From contig JAJDUC010000028.1 in assembly GCA_022826865.1 (NCBI GenBank), positions 124,001 to 188,000 of the forward strand: 64,000 nt of DNA. Reading direction: 5' to 3'. The position numbers and the translations under genes are program-made. The stretch is from Anaerolineae bacterium (lineage in GTDB: Bacteria > Chloroflexota > Anaerolineae > Aggregatilineales > Phototrophicaceae). How positions within the stretch are numbered: position 1 is the first letter of the stretch; every line of letters starts with the position of its first letter. A model generated the notes under the pieces. The model saw only the letters and a list, made by a program, of their open reading frames with translations, was not told where the DNA came from and did no database searches. This document shows, piece by piece, positions 1-10,294 of the stretch.

Positions 1-489
1 GACATCTTCAGCGCCGGCCTCGGCCGCTTCCATAAAAAGATCGTCGAAGTCAATTTCGCCTCTTATGGTGATGTAGCCTTTGCGATCGAATTGCCAGAGC
101 ACAGCGCCGTTTGTCGCGAGGCTGCCTTCGTGTTTGCTGAAGGCGTGCTTGATCTCGGCCAATGCGCGATTTTTATTGTCGGTCAAAATCTCCACGATAT
201 AGGCGACGCCTTCGGGACCATAACCCTCGTAAAGCATTTCAACAACATCCCCGCCTTCAATTTCCCCCGTGCCTTTTTTGATTGCGCGTTCGATGTTGTC
301 TTTGGGCATATTGGCGGCGCGAGCTTTCGCGATTGCCAACTTCAGCTTGGGATTCGCATTCTCGTCGCCACCGCCATCGCGCGCCGCAACAACAATGTCG
401 CGCCCCAAACGCGTGAAGATCTTGGCGCGCTTGGCATCTTCGGCGCCTTTCTTGCGTTTGATAGTCGACCACTTGCTGTGACCGGACAT
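1..489 (-). CDS. yebC: YebC/TACO1-family protein (3' end off the window)
   Basis: The first 163 codons of a YebC/PmpR-type protein are visible; the family is normally about 240-250 residues, so the C-terminal third lies beyond the left edge. The N-terminus SGHSKWSTIKRKK, followed by an ...RAKIFTRLGRDI stretch, is the family hallmark. Members bind DNA or assist the ribosome at proline-rich stretches; which role applies here cannot be told from sequence. The ATG at 489 is preceded by GAGAGG eight bases upstream, which supports this start. It is transcribed divergently from the membrane-protein gene at 627, and both have TATAAT boxes in the shared 137-bp intergenic region. Confidence 0.93.
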   Translation of the reverse strand, partial: MSGHSKWSTIKRKKGAEDAKRAKIFTRLGRDIVVAARDGGGDENANPKLKLAIAKARAANMPKDNIERAIKKGTGEIEGGDVVEMLYEGYGPEGVAYIVEILTDNKNRALAEIKHAFSKHEGSLATNGAVLWQFDRKGYITIRGEIDFDDLFMEAAEAGAEDV

Positions 490-534
490 TTCCGCGGCCT
501 CTCAATCGTCATTTTGGCATGTTCAATTGTCCGG

Positions 535-540
535 ATTATA
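535..540 (-). promoter_or_regulatory. -10 box of yebC
   Basis: A perfect TATAAT on the minus strand lies about 45 bases upstream of the yebC start. No good -35 hexamer is visible at 16-18 bases (the nearest TTGTCG is at 14), so this is a partial promoter call. Confidence 0.35.
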
Positions 541-553
541 CCGCAATATCGCT

Positions 554-582
554 GCGACAAAATAGCAGGCGAATGTTATAAT
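554..582 (+). promoter_or_regulatory. Promoter of the membrane-protein gene at 627
   Basis: GCGACA (four of six matches to TTGACA) at 554-559 and a perfect TATAAT at 577-582 are separated by 17 bases. The predicted transcript start is near 589, about 38 bases before the GTG start at 627. Together with the TATAAT at 535-540 on the other strand this makes a divergent promoter region. Confidence 0.5.
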
Positions 583-626
583 GAGCGGCGATGCTTGCGC
601 GCCAGTCATTCTGAGGGTTGTGCTCA

Positions 627-2030
627 GTGGACATAACGGAACAAGCTGAGCAGGTCATTGCAGAGGCCTCTTACAGTGATCCGGAGCTTGAATATAGCGG
701 GACGGTCTCGCCGGAGCGCGCCGCATGGATCGTGCTGCTGGGGTCATTTGCGCTATTCTGCACCGTGACGCTGTCCACGATTCTGGGCGTTTACCATTTT
801 CTGTTCCAATCCACAGTCGCCATGCCCGCTATGTTGCACGTGGCCAAGGGAACGGTTGGCATTACCGGCAGCGACCTGATCGAAACAGTTGAACGTCAGA
901 ACGAAGAACTTACCAATGCGCTGACGAGCATCAGCACCGATTCCCTGTCCCAGGCGACCATTCAATTCCGGGATGTGAGCGAAGCCAACGACGCGTCGGG
1001 CCCGCTGCTGGCGGCGGTCACGCTGCAAGGCAATACCTTCGTCACCTTCAATTTCGCCAACCGCCCACGATTTGAGTGGAGCCGCCAGAATCCGCTGCGC
1101 CTGCAGTTTTCACGCTTGAAAGGCGAGTTGGACATTCTTGTCACGGGCGTGGCTGAACATCCCTTTGTAATGGACATCTACACCGAGGATTTAAATAGCG
1201 ACAAGGGTTTGCACGTGCAGATCCTGAACAATGGCCGGTATCGTCTCAGTGTGTCTGAAGATGATATCCGTCTATTGAACCTCGTCGGCGTCGCCCGCGC
1301 CTTCTTCCGCGACGACCCCGAACGACCCGATCTCGTGCGCAGCGGACAGGAACTTGTGGTGCGGGTTGGGGCCCGCAGCAGCTCCATCCGTCAATCCACA
1401 ACCAATGCGCTGACCAATGCGACCTTTAGTTTGCAGGACACAAATGTCGCCGGAACCCAGCTGGAGAGCTCGTTGCCGAACTGGCATTGCAGCATCAGCC
1501 AGGAGCAGCCGCCGGAAGGCAGTTTCGCCCTTGTGGAGCATGACGGCCGTGTGGGTATCCGCTTGCGCCGGCTGAACAATGCGGCTACTCACGGCGTCGT
1601 CAGATGCCTGCAAGAATTCGAAGGCGATGGTCTGGATGTGACCGAGTTTGATTCTCTGCGCGTCTTGGCGACCTTCAGCGCCAATTATCAGTCGCTCAGT
1701 TTGTGCGGCAAAGCAGCGAGCGAGTGCCCCTTGATGTTGCGGATCGACTACGACAGTCGCGGTCATTGGCTCCGCGGTTTCTTCTATGAAGACCTGGACT
1801 CGGAGGAGGCGCGGCAGCGCTGCGATAGCTGCATTCAGGATCATGTCAACACGAATCAGGCGGTATGGTATACCTTTGATTCGGACAACTTGCTCAACTC
1901 GATTGCCGAGGACGATTGGCCCGCTCGCATCCGTTCGATTGAGTTTTATGCCTCAGGGCATCAGTTTGATACCGTTGTCAGCGAGGTGGCCTTGCTTTTG
2001 GGGCGCAATTCCGGCAACGGCGGCAGCTAG
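627..2030 (+). CDS. Membrane-anchored protein of unknown function
   Basis: I do not recognise the family. About 30 mostly polar residues are followed by one strong transmembrane segment (roughly residues 34-60). The remaining about 400 residues look extracytoplasmic: beta-rich, with several cysteines (for example LCGKAASECP and CDSCIQDH) that could form disulfides. The topology suggests a type II membrane protein with a large outer domain. I chose the GTG at 627 because GAGGG lies nine bases upstream; a TTG three codons earlier (618) is also open. The next gene, a membrane zinc-ribbon protein, starts 53 bases after the stop and is probably co-transcribed. Confidence 0.7.
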   Translation: MDITEQAEQVIAEASYSDPELEYSGTVSPERAAWIVLLGSFALFCTVTLSTILGVYHFLFQSTVAMPAMLHVAKGTVGITGSDLIETVERQNEELTNALTSISTDSLSQATIQFRDVSEANDASGPLLAAVTLQGNTFVTFNFANRPRFEWSRQNPLRLQFSRLKGELDILVTGVAEHPFVMDIYTEDLNSDKGLHVQILNNGRYRLSVSEDDIRLLNLVGVARAFFRDDPERPDLVRSGQELVVRVGARSSSIRQSTTNALTNATFSLQDTNVAGTQLESSLPNWHCSISQEQPPEGSFALVEHDGRVGIRLRRLNNAATHGVVRCLQEFEGDGLDVTEFDSLRVLATFSANYQSLSLCGKAASECPLMLRIDYDSRGHWLRGFFYEDLDSEEARQRCDSCIQDHVNTNQAVWYTFDSDNLLNSIAEDDWPARIRSIEFYASGHQFDTVVSEVALLLGRNSGNGGS

Positions 2031-2083
2031 CGGCGGCGGCGCCGAAGATGCGGTACTGGCGCTGCGCTGCAGGAGAATGAAGC

Positions 2084-2605
2084 ATGCCCGAGAGTCTCAA
2101 CGACATTATTCTGATCGCCACCATCATCGTTGTTGTCATTGTCGCGTCATTTTGGCTGGCGATCGTCATGTGGGCATACCGCGATATGCGCTCCCGCTCG
2201 CGCGATCCGCTGGCGCAAATGCTGGTTGCGATTCTTGTCTTCTTGCTAAACGTCCCCGGCCTGTTCATCTATATTCTTCTCCGTCCGCGCGAAACACTCA
2301 CGGAAGTCTACGAACGTTCGCTGGAAGAAGAAGCCTTGCTGCAAGAAATTGAGGAGCGCCCAAGTTGTCCCGGCTGTGGCCAGCGTGTGCAGGAGGACTG
2401 GCAAGCCTGCCCCCATTGTTATCATCGGCTCAAGAAGGCCTGCGTGGAGTGTGAATACCTGCTGGAACTGCCCTGGAATATCTGCCCGCGCTGTACAACC
2501 AGCCAAGTCAATTACACATCGGACGGCACAATCGCGACAAGCTCACGCCATGTTCAACCCTCGGAGCCGGCGCCGATTGATGCGCCCTGGGTGGCGTCGC
2601 AGTAA
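2084..2605 (+). CDS. Membrane protein with double zinc ribbon
   Basis: 173 residues. Two hydrophobic segments (about residues 8-30 and 45-65) are joined by a basic loop, RDMRSRSRDP. A cytoplasmic-looking C-terminal half follows with two treble CxxC units: CPGCG...CPHC at about 93-113 and CVECE...CPRC at about 118-137, a typical double zinc ribbon (DZR-type). The last 35 residues are polar and low in structure. No enzymatic motif is visible; it may be a regulator or adaptor at the membrane. It probably forms an operon with the upstream membrane protein. Confidence 0.75.
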   Translation: MPESLNDIILIATIIVVVIVASFWLAIVMWAYRDMRSRSRDPLAQMLVAILVFLLNVPGLFIYILLRPRETLTEVYERSLEEEALLQEIEERPSCPGCGQRVQEDWQACPHCYHRLKKACVECEYLLELPWNICPRCTTSQVNYTSDGTIATSSRHVQPSEPAPIDAPWVASQ

Positions 2606-2673
2606 CTGAATTCATCATCGGAGCAGCTGGTTGGGGAGTTGGACGCGGTCGCCTATTTCAAAGGCCGGGGGCT

Positions 2674-4143
2674 TTAGATTTCGCCTTCTTCACCGACGGT
2701 ATGGATCTTAATCAAGTTGGTCTGCCTGTCGATTCCGAAGGGCACGCCGGCGATGATGACGAGGCGATCGCCTCGCGCGACCAAGCCGCGGTCGTGGGCG
2801 GCGCGAATGATGATGCTTAGCATCTCGTCAATCGTGGCAAACTCCTGAATCTGCAAGGGCGTGACGCCCCAAACCAGCGCCATGCGCCTCTGCGTGGTTG
2901 TATTGGGCGTCATACAAAGAATCGCCGTCTTCGGTCTCTCTTTTGCGACTCGCCGCGTTGTATAGCCGGACATGCTGGTAGTGACGATAGCCCGCGGGCT
3001 GATCATGTCGGAGATATCGGTTGTCGCCTTGCTGATCGCATCCGAAATGTCTTCCCGTTTCTCGCGCATCTGCGCCTCGTCCTCCGCGAGACCGACGCCG
3101 GGACTGTGAAATGAATACAGGTCTCGTTCGGCGATGGAAGCGATCTCGCTCATCACCTGGACGCTGCGAACGGGATAGCTGCCGCTTGCGCTTTCGGCGC
3201 TTAACATGATGGCGTCTGTGCCATCCAGGATGGCATTGTATACGTCACTGGCTTCAGCCCGCGTTGGACGCGGATTCTCGGTCATGGATTCCAGCATTTG
3301 CGTCGCTGTGATGACCGGTTTAGCCGCGGCGTTGCATAGATTGATGATGCGTTTTTGGTGATATGGCACCTCTTCCGCCGGCGTTTCTATGCCGAGGTCG
3401 CCGCGGGCTACCATGATGCCGTCACAGACAGCGATGATCTCCTCGATATTATCCAGCGCTTCACCCATTTCGATCTTGGCGATTACGGCGGCGCTCTTCC
3501 CCAGGCGCGTCATCAGTTGCTTCAATTCATGAATGTCTTTGGCGGAGCGGACAAATGACATCGCCAAATAATCACAATCTTTGGACAGGGCAAAGTCGAT
3601 ATCTTCGCGGTCTTTGTCGGTAATGGCGGACAATGTCAGCCGCGCGTTTGGCGCGGAGACGCCTTTGCGCGATTTCAGCGCGCCGCCAACAACGACATTG
3701 CAGACCAGCGTCCTGCCATCGGCTTCCTTCACGCTGAATTGCAGGTTGCCGTCATCAAGCAGCAGCGTCGTACCCGCCTGAATATCCCGAACGAACTCGG
3801 GGTGCGGCAGGGACACCAGCCCGTTCGCGCCGATCACGTCGTCCAGGGTCAGCCTGATTTTGTCGCCGATGCTGAGCATCATGGGATCGGGCTGCAAATT
3901 GCCAATACGAATCTTGGGACCCTGGATGTCGCAGAGAATAGCGACCACCGTATTCTCTTCGTCCGCGATGCGGCGGATATGGTCGATTGTCGCGCCATGC
4001 GTCTGATGATCGCCATGCGAGAAATTGATGCGCGCGACATTCATGCCGGCGCGAATCATCGCGCGCAAGGTCTCCGGCGCATGGGACGCGGGTCCAATCG
4101 TGGCAACTATCTTGGTATGCTTGCTGTCCAGGCTTAGTCGCAC
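2674..4143 (-). CDS. pyk: Pyruvate kinase
   Basis: Converts phosphoenolpyruvate and ADP to pyruvate and ATP in the cytosol, the last step of glycolysis. It has the N-terminal KIVATIGPAS, the catalytic region AVIAKIEMGEAL followed by the MVARGDLGIE signature, and the C-terminal allosteric domain ending in TNLIKIHTVG. The 489 residues match the ordinary single-domain-set form with no added PEP-utiliser domain. The GTG at 4143 is chosen because AAGGGA precedes it and the family N-terminus begins just after it; the upstream extension to 4218 is unlike pyruvate kinase. It lies 71 bases downstream of enolase on the same strand, so the last two glycolytic steps are probably one operon. Confidence 0.97.
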   Translation of the reverse strand: MRLSLDSKHTKIVATIGPASHAPETLRAMIRAGMNVARINFSHGDHQTHGATIDHIRRIADEENTVVAILCDIQGPKIRIGNLQPDPMMLSIGDKIRLTLDDVIGANGLVSLPHPEFVRDIQAGTTLLLDDGNLQFSVKEADGRTLVCNVVVGGALKSRKGVSAPNARLTLSAITDKDREDIDFALSKDCDYLAMSFVRSAKDIHELKQLMTRLGKSAAVIAKIEMGEALDNIEEIIAVCDGIMVARGDLGIETPAEEVPYHQKRIINLCNAAAKPVITATQMLESMTENPRPTRAEASDVYNAILDGTDAIMLSAESASGSYPVRSVQVMSEIASIAERDLYSFHSPGVGLAEDEAQMREKREDISDAISKATTDISDMISPRAIVTTSMSGYTTRRVAKERPKTAILCMTPNTTTQRRMALVWGVTPLQIQEFATIDEMLSIIIRAAHDRGLVARGDRLVIIAGVPFGIDRQTNLIKIHTVGEEGEI

Positions 4144-4214
4144 AGGCGTTCCCTTTTGTTCCCGATTGCGCCGGTACGCAGTTTTCCGGCGCAACGGCGC
4201 TCGAGCTCCGGCGC

Positions 4215-5732
<1,518 letters not shown>

Positions 5733-5739
5733 TTAGAAG

Positions 5740-6918
5740 ATGAAAGATCGGCCTGAGGCATACCTCGACTACTCGGCGTCGACGCCAGTGGATCCGCGTG
5801 TTCTAGCGGCGATGATGCCCTACTTCAGTGAAGTCTTTGCGAATCCATCTTCGACGCATCGCTTTGGCCGCCAAGCCGAGCGAGCGATCGAAGACGCGCG
5901 CGCTACGGTGGCGGCCGTGCTGAATTGCCGCCCGTCGGAAATTGTTTTCACCGGCGGTGGATCGGAGAGCGACAACCTGGCTTTGCGCGGCGCCGCCTGG
6001 CGCGCGCGCGCGAGCGGCCTGCCTTCGCGACTGATTACCTCCCCGGTGGAACACAGCGCCGTAACCGAGACAGTCGCGCAGTTAGATCAATTGATGGGCT
6101 TCAAGAGCGAGATTGTAGCGGTGGATCGTTATGGCTTGGTCAAGGCCGAAGCCTTTGCAGAAGCTTGCCGGCGCGGCGGCGCTATGGCGAGCGTCATCTA
6201 CGCCAACAACGAGCTGGGCAGCATCAATGACTTGCCGAAGCTCGCGGCCATTGCCCGCGACAGCGGTATTTTGTTCCATACCGACGCGGTTCAGGCGGGC
6301 GGCCAACTGTCCCTCGATGTCGAGCGGCTTGGCGTCGATCTGCTTAGCTTGTCGGCCCACAAGTTTTATGGCCCCAAGGGCGTCGGCATTCTTTATGTCA
6401 AGCAGGGAATCGACTTGGCGAGCGCCTTAACCGGCGGTGGTCATGAAGCCGGGCGCCGCGCCGGAACGCATAACACCCCATTCATCGTCGGTCTGGCCCG
6501 GGCGCTGGAATTGGCCTATCAGGAACGGGACGAGCGGCTGGCGCATTTTCAAAAGCTGCGCGACCGCTTGATCCGCGGTGTGCTGGAGCGCGTCGACCCC
6601 GCGGAGTTGAGCGGTCATCCGGAGCATCGGCTGCCGTCTCATGCCAGCTTTGTCTTGCACGGCATTGACGCCAACGCGCTTTTGATGCACCTGGATATGA
6701 AAGGCGTCGCCGCGAGTAGCGGATCCGCCTGTAAAACTGGCAATCCCGAACCCGCGGCGACACTGCTTGCGGCCGGTTATTCGGCGGAGTCGGCGAAAAG
6801 CGGATTGCGCCTGTCTGTCGGCCGAAATACGACGATTGCCGAAGTTGACTACGCTATCGAAGCGCTGGCGGAAGCGGTTGAAAAGCTGGGCAAAGTGCAA
6901 CGCGAATGGGCGTCATGA
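5740..6918 (+). CDS. iscS: Cysteine desulfurase (NifS/IscS type)
   Basis: PLP enzyme that removes sulfur from L-cysteine and passes it as a persulfide to acceptors. Visible are the N-terminal YLDYSASTPVDPRV, the PLP lysine in SAHKFYGPKG, the HTDAVQAGG motif and the active-site cysteine loop SSGSACKTGNPEP at about residue 327. The 392 residues are the normal length. It overlaps the downstream mnmA by 13 bases. That coupling strongly suggests it supplies sulfur for tRNA thiolation, as known for dedicated desulfurases next to mnmA in other bacteria. No IscU/SufU scaffold is nearby. Confidence 0.95.
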   Translation: MKDRPEAYLDYSASTPVDPRVLAAMMPYFSEVFANPSSTHRFGRQAERAIEDARATVAAVLNCRPSEIVFTGGGSESDNLALRGAAWRARASGLPSRLITSPVEHSAVTETVAQLDQLMGFKSEIVAVDRYGLVKAEAFAEACRRGGAMASVIYANNELGSINDLPKLAAIARDSGILFHTDAVQAGGQLSLDVERLGVDLLSLSAHKFYGPKGVGILYVKQGIDLASALTGGGHEAGRRAGTHNTPFIVGLARALELAYQERDERLAHFQKLRDRLIRGVLERVDPAELSGHPEHRLPSHASFVLHGIDANALLMHLDMKGVAASSGSACKTGNPEPAATLLAAGYSAESAKSGLRLSVGRNTTIAEVDYAIEALAEAVEKLGKVQREWAS

Positions 6919-8024
6919 CTACGAAGAAGGCGCGTGTAGTGGTAGCAATGAGCGGCGGCGTTGACAGTTCGGTCGCGGCAGCATTGCTCCTGCGCGAGGG
7001 TTATGATGTCGTCGGCATGATGATGCGCCTCTGGTCCGATGAAGCGCTGGGCGGGGCGCAGCATAACCGCTGCTGCACGCCTGACCAGATGAGCGACGCC
7101 CGACGCATCGCCGACCAATTGGGCATTCCCTTTTATGTGCTGGATAGCAAAGACATCTTTAGGAATACGATTGTCAACTATTTTATCGAAGGGCACCGTA
7201 ATGGTTACACGCCGAACCCTTGCCTCGAGTGCAATCGACATATTCGCTTCGACTGGCTGCTGAACAATGCCTTGGCGCTGGATGCGGATTACCTGGCGAC
7301 CGGCCACTACGCGCGCGTCAGCGGCGATGTGGATTCTGGCTGGGCGCTGCGGCGGGGCGTGGATGTAAATAAAGATCAGAGTTACGTATTGAGCGTATTG
7401 GGCCAGGAGCAACTCAGGCGCGCCCTGTTTCCGGTCGGGGAATACCCCAAGAGCGAAGTGCGCCGGCTGGCGGAGGAATTGGATTTTGATGTCGCCAGCA
7501 AAAAGGATAGCCAGGATCTATGTTTCCTGGGCAACAACGATTATCGCGACTTTCTGAGCTTGCATGCGCCCGATGTCATGTCTCCGGGCCCCATCGTTAC
7601 GACAGATGGTCTGGTGTTGGGCGAACACCAGGGGCTGGCGAACTATACGATCGGTCAGCGCAAGGGACTGGGCATTTCATATTCTGCGCCACTTTATGTA
7701 CTGGCGATGAATCCCTTTAAGAATGCGCTTGTTGTCGGACTGAGGGAACAATTGGGTCGGGACGAATTGATCGCCGAACAGGTGAATTGGCTGAGAGGGG
7801 AAGCGCCCGCCGCTCCCTTCCGCGCCGATGTCAAGATACGTTACAAGGCGACGCCTCAGAGCGCGTCAGTCATCATCGGGCAGGACGGGCGCGCGCAGGT
7901 CGCCTTTGATGAACCACAACGCGATATCACACCGGGGCAGGCGGCGGTCTTTTATGACGGCGATATCTGTTTGGGCGGAGGCGTCATCGCCAAGTTTGAT
8001 TCTGAGCTGAGCGCCGTAGTCTGA
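6906..8024 (+). CDS. mnmA: tRNA 2-thiouridylase MnmA
   Basis: Installs the 2-thio group on U34 of Lys, Glu and Gln tRNAs, using ATP to adenylate the base and persulfide sulfur from a desulfurase. The PP-loop SGGVDSS is at residues 15-21. The two catalytic cysteines are in TPNPCLECN and in SQDLCFLGNNDYRDF, and the C-terminal beta-barrel domain with RYKATPQSA is complete. The 372 residues are full length. The reading starts inside the cysteine desulfurase gene; an ATG three codons later (6915) is an equally likely start. The coupling to the desulfurase explains its sulfur source. Confidence 0.97.
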   Translation: MGVMTTKKARVVVAMSGGVDSSVAAALLLREGYDVVGMMMRLWSDEALGGAQHNRCCTPDQMSDARRIADQLGIPFYVLDSKDIFRNTIVNYFIEGHRNGYTPNPCLECNRHIRFDWLLNNALALDADYLATGHYARVSGDVDSGWALRRGVDVNKDQSYVLSVLGQEQLRRALFPVGEYPKSEVRRLAEELDFDVASKKDSQDLCFLGNNDYRDFLSLHAPDVMSPGPIVTTDGLVLGEHQGLANYTIGQRKGLGISYSAPLYVLAMNPFKNALVVGLREQLGRDELIAEQVNWLRGEAPAAPFRADVKIRYKATPQSASVIIGQDGRAQVAFDEPQRDITPGQAAVFYDGDICLGGGVIAKFDSELSAVV

Positions 8025-8069
8025 CGCGGCCGGCTTTCTGCGCCAGCCCCTGGCGCCATTATCCGCCGC

Positions 8070-8921
8070 TTAGAATCGAAGCCGCGAGATCTCGTCCCCG
8101 AAGAAGAGCATGACATAGGTGGCGGTCAGGATCGCAGGACCATAAGCTATGACGCTGAAGCGTTGAACCTGCTTCGTTTTCAGGCGCAGAAACGCCAGGT
8201 GGAGCAGGCCGCCGCCGCCGCCGAGCAGGACCGCCATAAGCATCGTCGGAAAAACTGCCGGAGCGCCAACGATCATTCCGCAGACTGCCATCAGGTAGAC
8301 ATCGCCTGAGCCGAAGGCGATGGCGCGCTCCGCTAGATCCGTCTGCTTGCTCGCGGCCTTCACGTAGAGTCGTCCGCCAAGATGGACCAACGCGAAGACG
8401 CAGCCAGCGCATAGCGCGCCTATAAGCGCGGACTCTATCGCAGGCGGGGCTTTCGGAAATACGGCGGCGTCAATCAGCGCAAGCATGGCGACGCCGGCCA
8501 GCGGAAGAGACAAGATGACCTTGCGCTCCAGATCGGCCAGGGCAATCAAGACGAAGGCGACGGCGTAGCATTGCCAAATCAGGTACTGCCCGCTGCCCGC
8601 GCCGGGGCTGCCAAGGCAAAAAAGATGCGTTAGCGTCATCAGCGCGGCGAGCGCCAGTTCCGTCAGGGGATAGCGCCAAGAAAGACCGCCGCCGCCCGCG
8701 AATTCGCAGGAGGCGCTATTGTCAATGCGATTCTCCCTCGACGGCGGCTGACGCCGCTGAAGCAGAAAAGCGCTGACGCCAAGCCAAGCGAGCAAGGGAC
8801 GGCGGCTGCCGTCCGGATAGCGCGGCAGCCCGATTCTGCGCCCGCGGGGCAGATCGTCAGCCAACAGATTGACGCCGCCGCCGAGCGCAAGCCCGATAAG
8901 GGCGACAATCAGGGCATCCAC
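8070..8921 (-). CDS. Type IV prepilin peptidase-like (A24) membrane protein
   Basis: Polytopic membrane protein with the two aspartates of the aspartic prepilin peptidases. The first is in LIALADLERKVI (about residue 130 from this start) and the second is in FGSGDVYLM (about 207), the GxGD motif. A late YGPAIL segment also fits the family. The CxxC zinc motif of the N-terminal methylase domain is not seen; a partial cytoplasmic loop PRYPDGSRRP is present. The GTG at 8921 is preferred because it lies ten bases after the JAMM gene stop; an ATG at 8987 would overlap that gene. No pilin or secretion ATPase gene is in the window, so its substrates are unknown. Confidence 0.8.
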   Translation of the reverse strand: MDALIVALIGLALGGGVNLLADDLPRGRRIGLPRYPDGSRRPLLAWLGVSAFLLQRRQPPSRENRIDNSASCEFAGGGGLSWRYPLTELALAALMTLTHLFCLGSPGAGSGQYLIWQCYAVAFVLIALADLERKVILSLPLAGVAMLALIDAAVFPKAPPAIESALIGALCAGCVFALVHLGGRLYVKAASKQTDLAERAIAFGSGDVYLMAVCGMIVGAPAVFPTMLMAVLLGGGGGLLHLAFLRLKTKQVQRFSVIAYGPAILTATYVMLFFGDEISRLRF

Positions 8922-8931
8922 GGCGCTTGGG

Positions 8932-9477
8932 CTAGGGCAACGCTGAAAGATCGGGCGCGGGCGGGAGCAAAGCAAGGGCAAGCGCAAGCAAGATGAACAG
9001 GCTGGCCAGGCCGGCTATGACGACAGCCAACTCCTGAAAGCGCGATAGCGCGTGGTCGTCGACGAGGGCGGACTGGTCCTCGAAAATCAGCTCAACCGGC
9101 GTCACCCGACCGTCGCCGATCCGCCAAATCTTGAGCCGCGGCGCGCTTCTGTCGAGCGACAGGATCAACTGCAATAGCCCGTCGTCGACCGCGCCGGCGA
9201 TGTCTTCACCGGACGGTATCGGCGGCGCGTCCGGGTGCGAATGGTAGGCGCCAAGCAGTTCGAGTCCGCGTTTGTCGATTGCTTTTAGAGCGATGAGCTC
9301 TTCCCGCGGATCCAGTTCAAATTGCGCTTCCGGCCTTGGCGCTAAATTGCGGACCGGCAGGCTATGGCTGATGTGGCCGCTTCGGCCTGCCAGCAAGCCA
9401 CAGGCCTCTTTCGGCGCTTCCCTGGCGGCGTGCTCGGCAATCTCCCGCGCGGCCGTATAAGCAATGCGCGCCGGCAT
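8932..9477 (-). CDS. JAMM/MPN (M67) metallopeptidase with C-terminal membrane anchor
   Basis: The zinc site of a JAMM isopeptidase/peptidase is complete: Glu24 in KEACGLLAG, then GAYHSHP (His79, His81) and the downstream PSGEDI (Ser89, Asp92). A hydrophobic segment near residues 150-172 suggests a C-terminal membrane anchor, with the peptidase probably in the cytoplasm. Bacterial relatives include Mec, which releases cysteine from the sulfur carrier CysO, and proteins linked to ubiquitin-like systems. No ThiS/CysO-like protein with a GG tail and no E1/ThiF protein is nearby. The gene starts two bases after the stop of the upstream small unknown gene, so the two are translationally coupled. 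Confidence 0.85.
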   Translation of the reverse strand: MPARIAYTAAREIAEHAAREAPKEACGLLAGRSGHISHSLPVRNLAPRPEAQFELDPREELIALKAIDKRGLELLGAYHSHPDAPPIPSGEDIAGAVDDGLLQLILSLDRSAPRLKIWRIGDGRVTPVELIFEDQSALVDDHALSRFQELAVVIAGLASLFILLALALALLPPAPDLSALP

Positions 9478-9479
9478 GG

Positions 9480-9842
9480 CTAGCTTTCTTCGGCTGGGAT
9501 GTGAAATGAGATCTCGCGCTTGTCTTGCGGCGGATCCCGCAATTCATAGTACAGTTCCGCTGTCAAGGTAAAGTCTCCGCTGGGCTCGTCCAGACCGCGG
9601 ATATGCAGAGTATATTCGTTTTCAAAGTGCATGGTGGCGATGACGTCCAGGTCGCTGACCTGCAAGCCGTCTGAGCGGTGGGCAGTGATCACGAGATTCG
9701 GCCGTTCTTGAAAGGGCGTGAGCTTGAGATTGACCTTCACGCGGAATCTGTCTGCATAGGGCCGGGCGCGCATTGACTCGATCTTGATTTTGTGCCGGGG
9801 TTGGGGCGCCAGATTAGGATCATTGAAGAGATTGATTTCCAC
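9480..9842 (-). CDS. Small protein of unknown function in the JAMM operon
   Basis: 120 residues, not recognised. There is no signal peptide or membrane segment. Alternating hydrophobic strands (FRVKVNLKL, NLVITAHR, FTLTAELYYEL, ISFHI) predict a beta-sandwich or similar all-beta fold. It does not end in Gly-Gly, so it is not an obvious ubiquitin-like or CysO/ThiS sulfur carrier that the adjacent JAMM enzyme would trim. It is packed between the ACT-protein gene (6 bases upstream) and the JAMM gene (2 bases downstream), which implies a shared role. Confidence 0.7.
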   Translation of the reverse strand: MEINLFNDPNLAPQPRHKIKIESMRARPYADRFRVKVNLKLTPFQERPNLVITAHRSDGLQVSDLDVIATMHFENEYTLHIRGLDEPSGDFTLTAELYYELRDPPQDKREISFHIPAEES

Positions 9843-9848
9843 TTTATC

Positions 9849-10292
9849 TCACCCCAATGCCAGCCGTTCTTTTAATGCGCGCAGAGCGTCCATCGCTCGC
9901 TTGAAATCTTCCGCCGGCACAAAAACGTGATCGCGCGAATACGCGGCGAAGCTCAGAATGGGTATCCGCGCGGCGGCCAGCGCAGCGCTGACTTGCGCGA
10001 TGAAGCCCACCAGCGTCGGCTCAAGCTCGGCGTCAAACGTGATCAGCCGGTATGACTGCTCGCTGATCTGCGCGAAGCGCAGGCGCCGACTAAAAGCCTG
10101 ACAGGCCGCATCCGGCAGCATCAGCGTCAACTCGTCTTTGTCCGCGATCAAGGCGCTGAAGGGCAGATTCGCTTCCGCGACGATGCCTGCGCCCAAGGTG
10201 ATCGCGTTCGGCGGCAGCCGCAGAATCCGGTATTCCGCATCGTCGCTGTATAGCGCGGTAGCGCTCAGTATATTTTTCGCGCTTTGCGTCAT
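9849..10292 (-). CDS. ACT-domain protein (CASTOR-like pair)
   Basis: 147 residues that look like two ACT-type halves. The second is clearer, with LVGFIAQVSAALAAARIPILSFAAYSRDHVFV followed by a helix, the usual beta-alpha-beta-beta-alpha-beta pattern of amino-acid sensing ACT domains. No catalytic domain is attached, so it should be a stand-alone sensor or regulator. The neighbouring SbnI/SerK-like gene ends 18 bases upstream and the small beta protein starts 6 bases downstream. An effector amino acid such as serine, threonine or cysteine is an inference from that context only. Confidence 0.7.
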   Translation of the reverse strand: MTQSAKNILSATALYSDDAEYRILRLPPNAITLGAGIVAEANLPFSALIADKDELTLMLPDAACQAFSRRLRFAQISEQSYRLITFDAELEPTLVGFIAQVSAALAAARIPILSFAAYSRDHVFVPAEDFKRAMDALRALKERLALG

Positions 10293-10294
10293 CT

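Noticed and set aside
257-560. Two minus-strand frames overlapping the start of yebC
   Set aside because: Arg/Cys-rich shadow translations. The third minus frame, starting at 489, carries the conserved YebC N-terminus.
8070-8921. Type IV pilus locus
   Set aside because: Only the peptidase-like protein is present; there are no pilins, PilB/PilC or PilM-Q genes in the window.
8932-9842. JAMM peptidase plus small protein as a bacterial ubiquitin-like conjugation system
   Set aside because: No E1/ThiF or E2-like gene is near, and the small protein lacks a Gly-Gly tail. Only the JAMM zinc site itself is supported.
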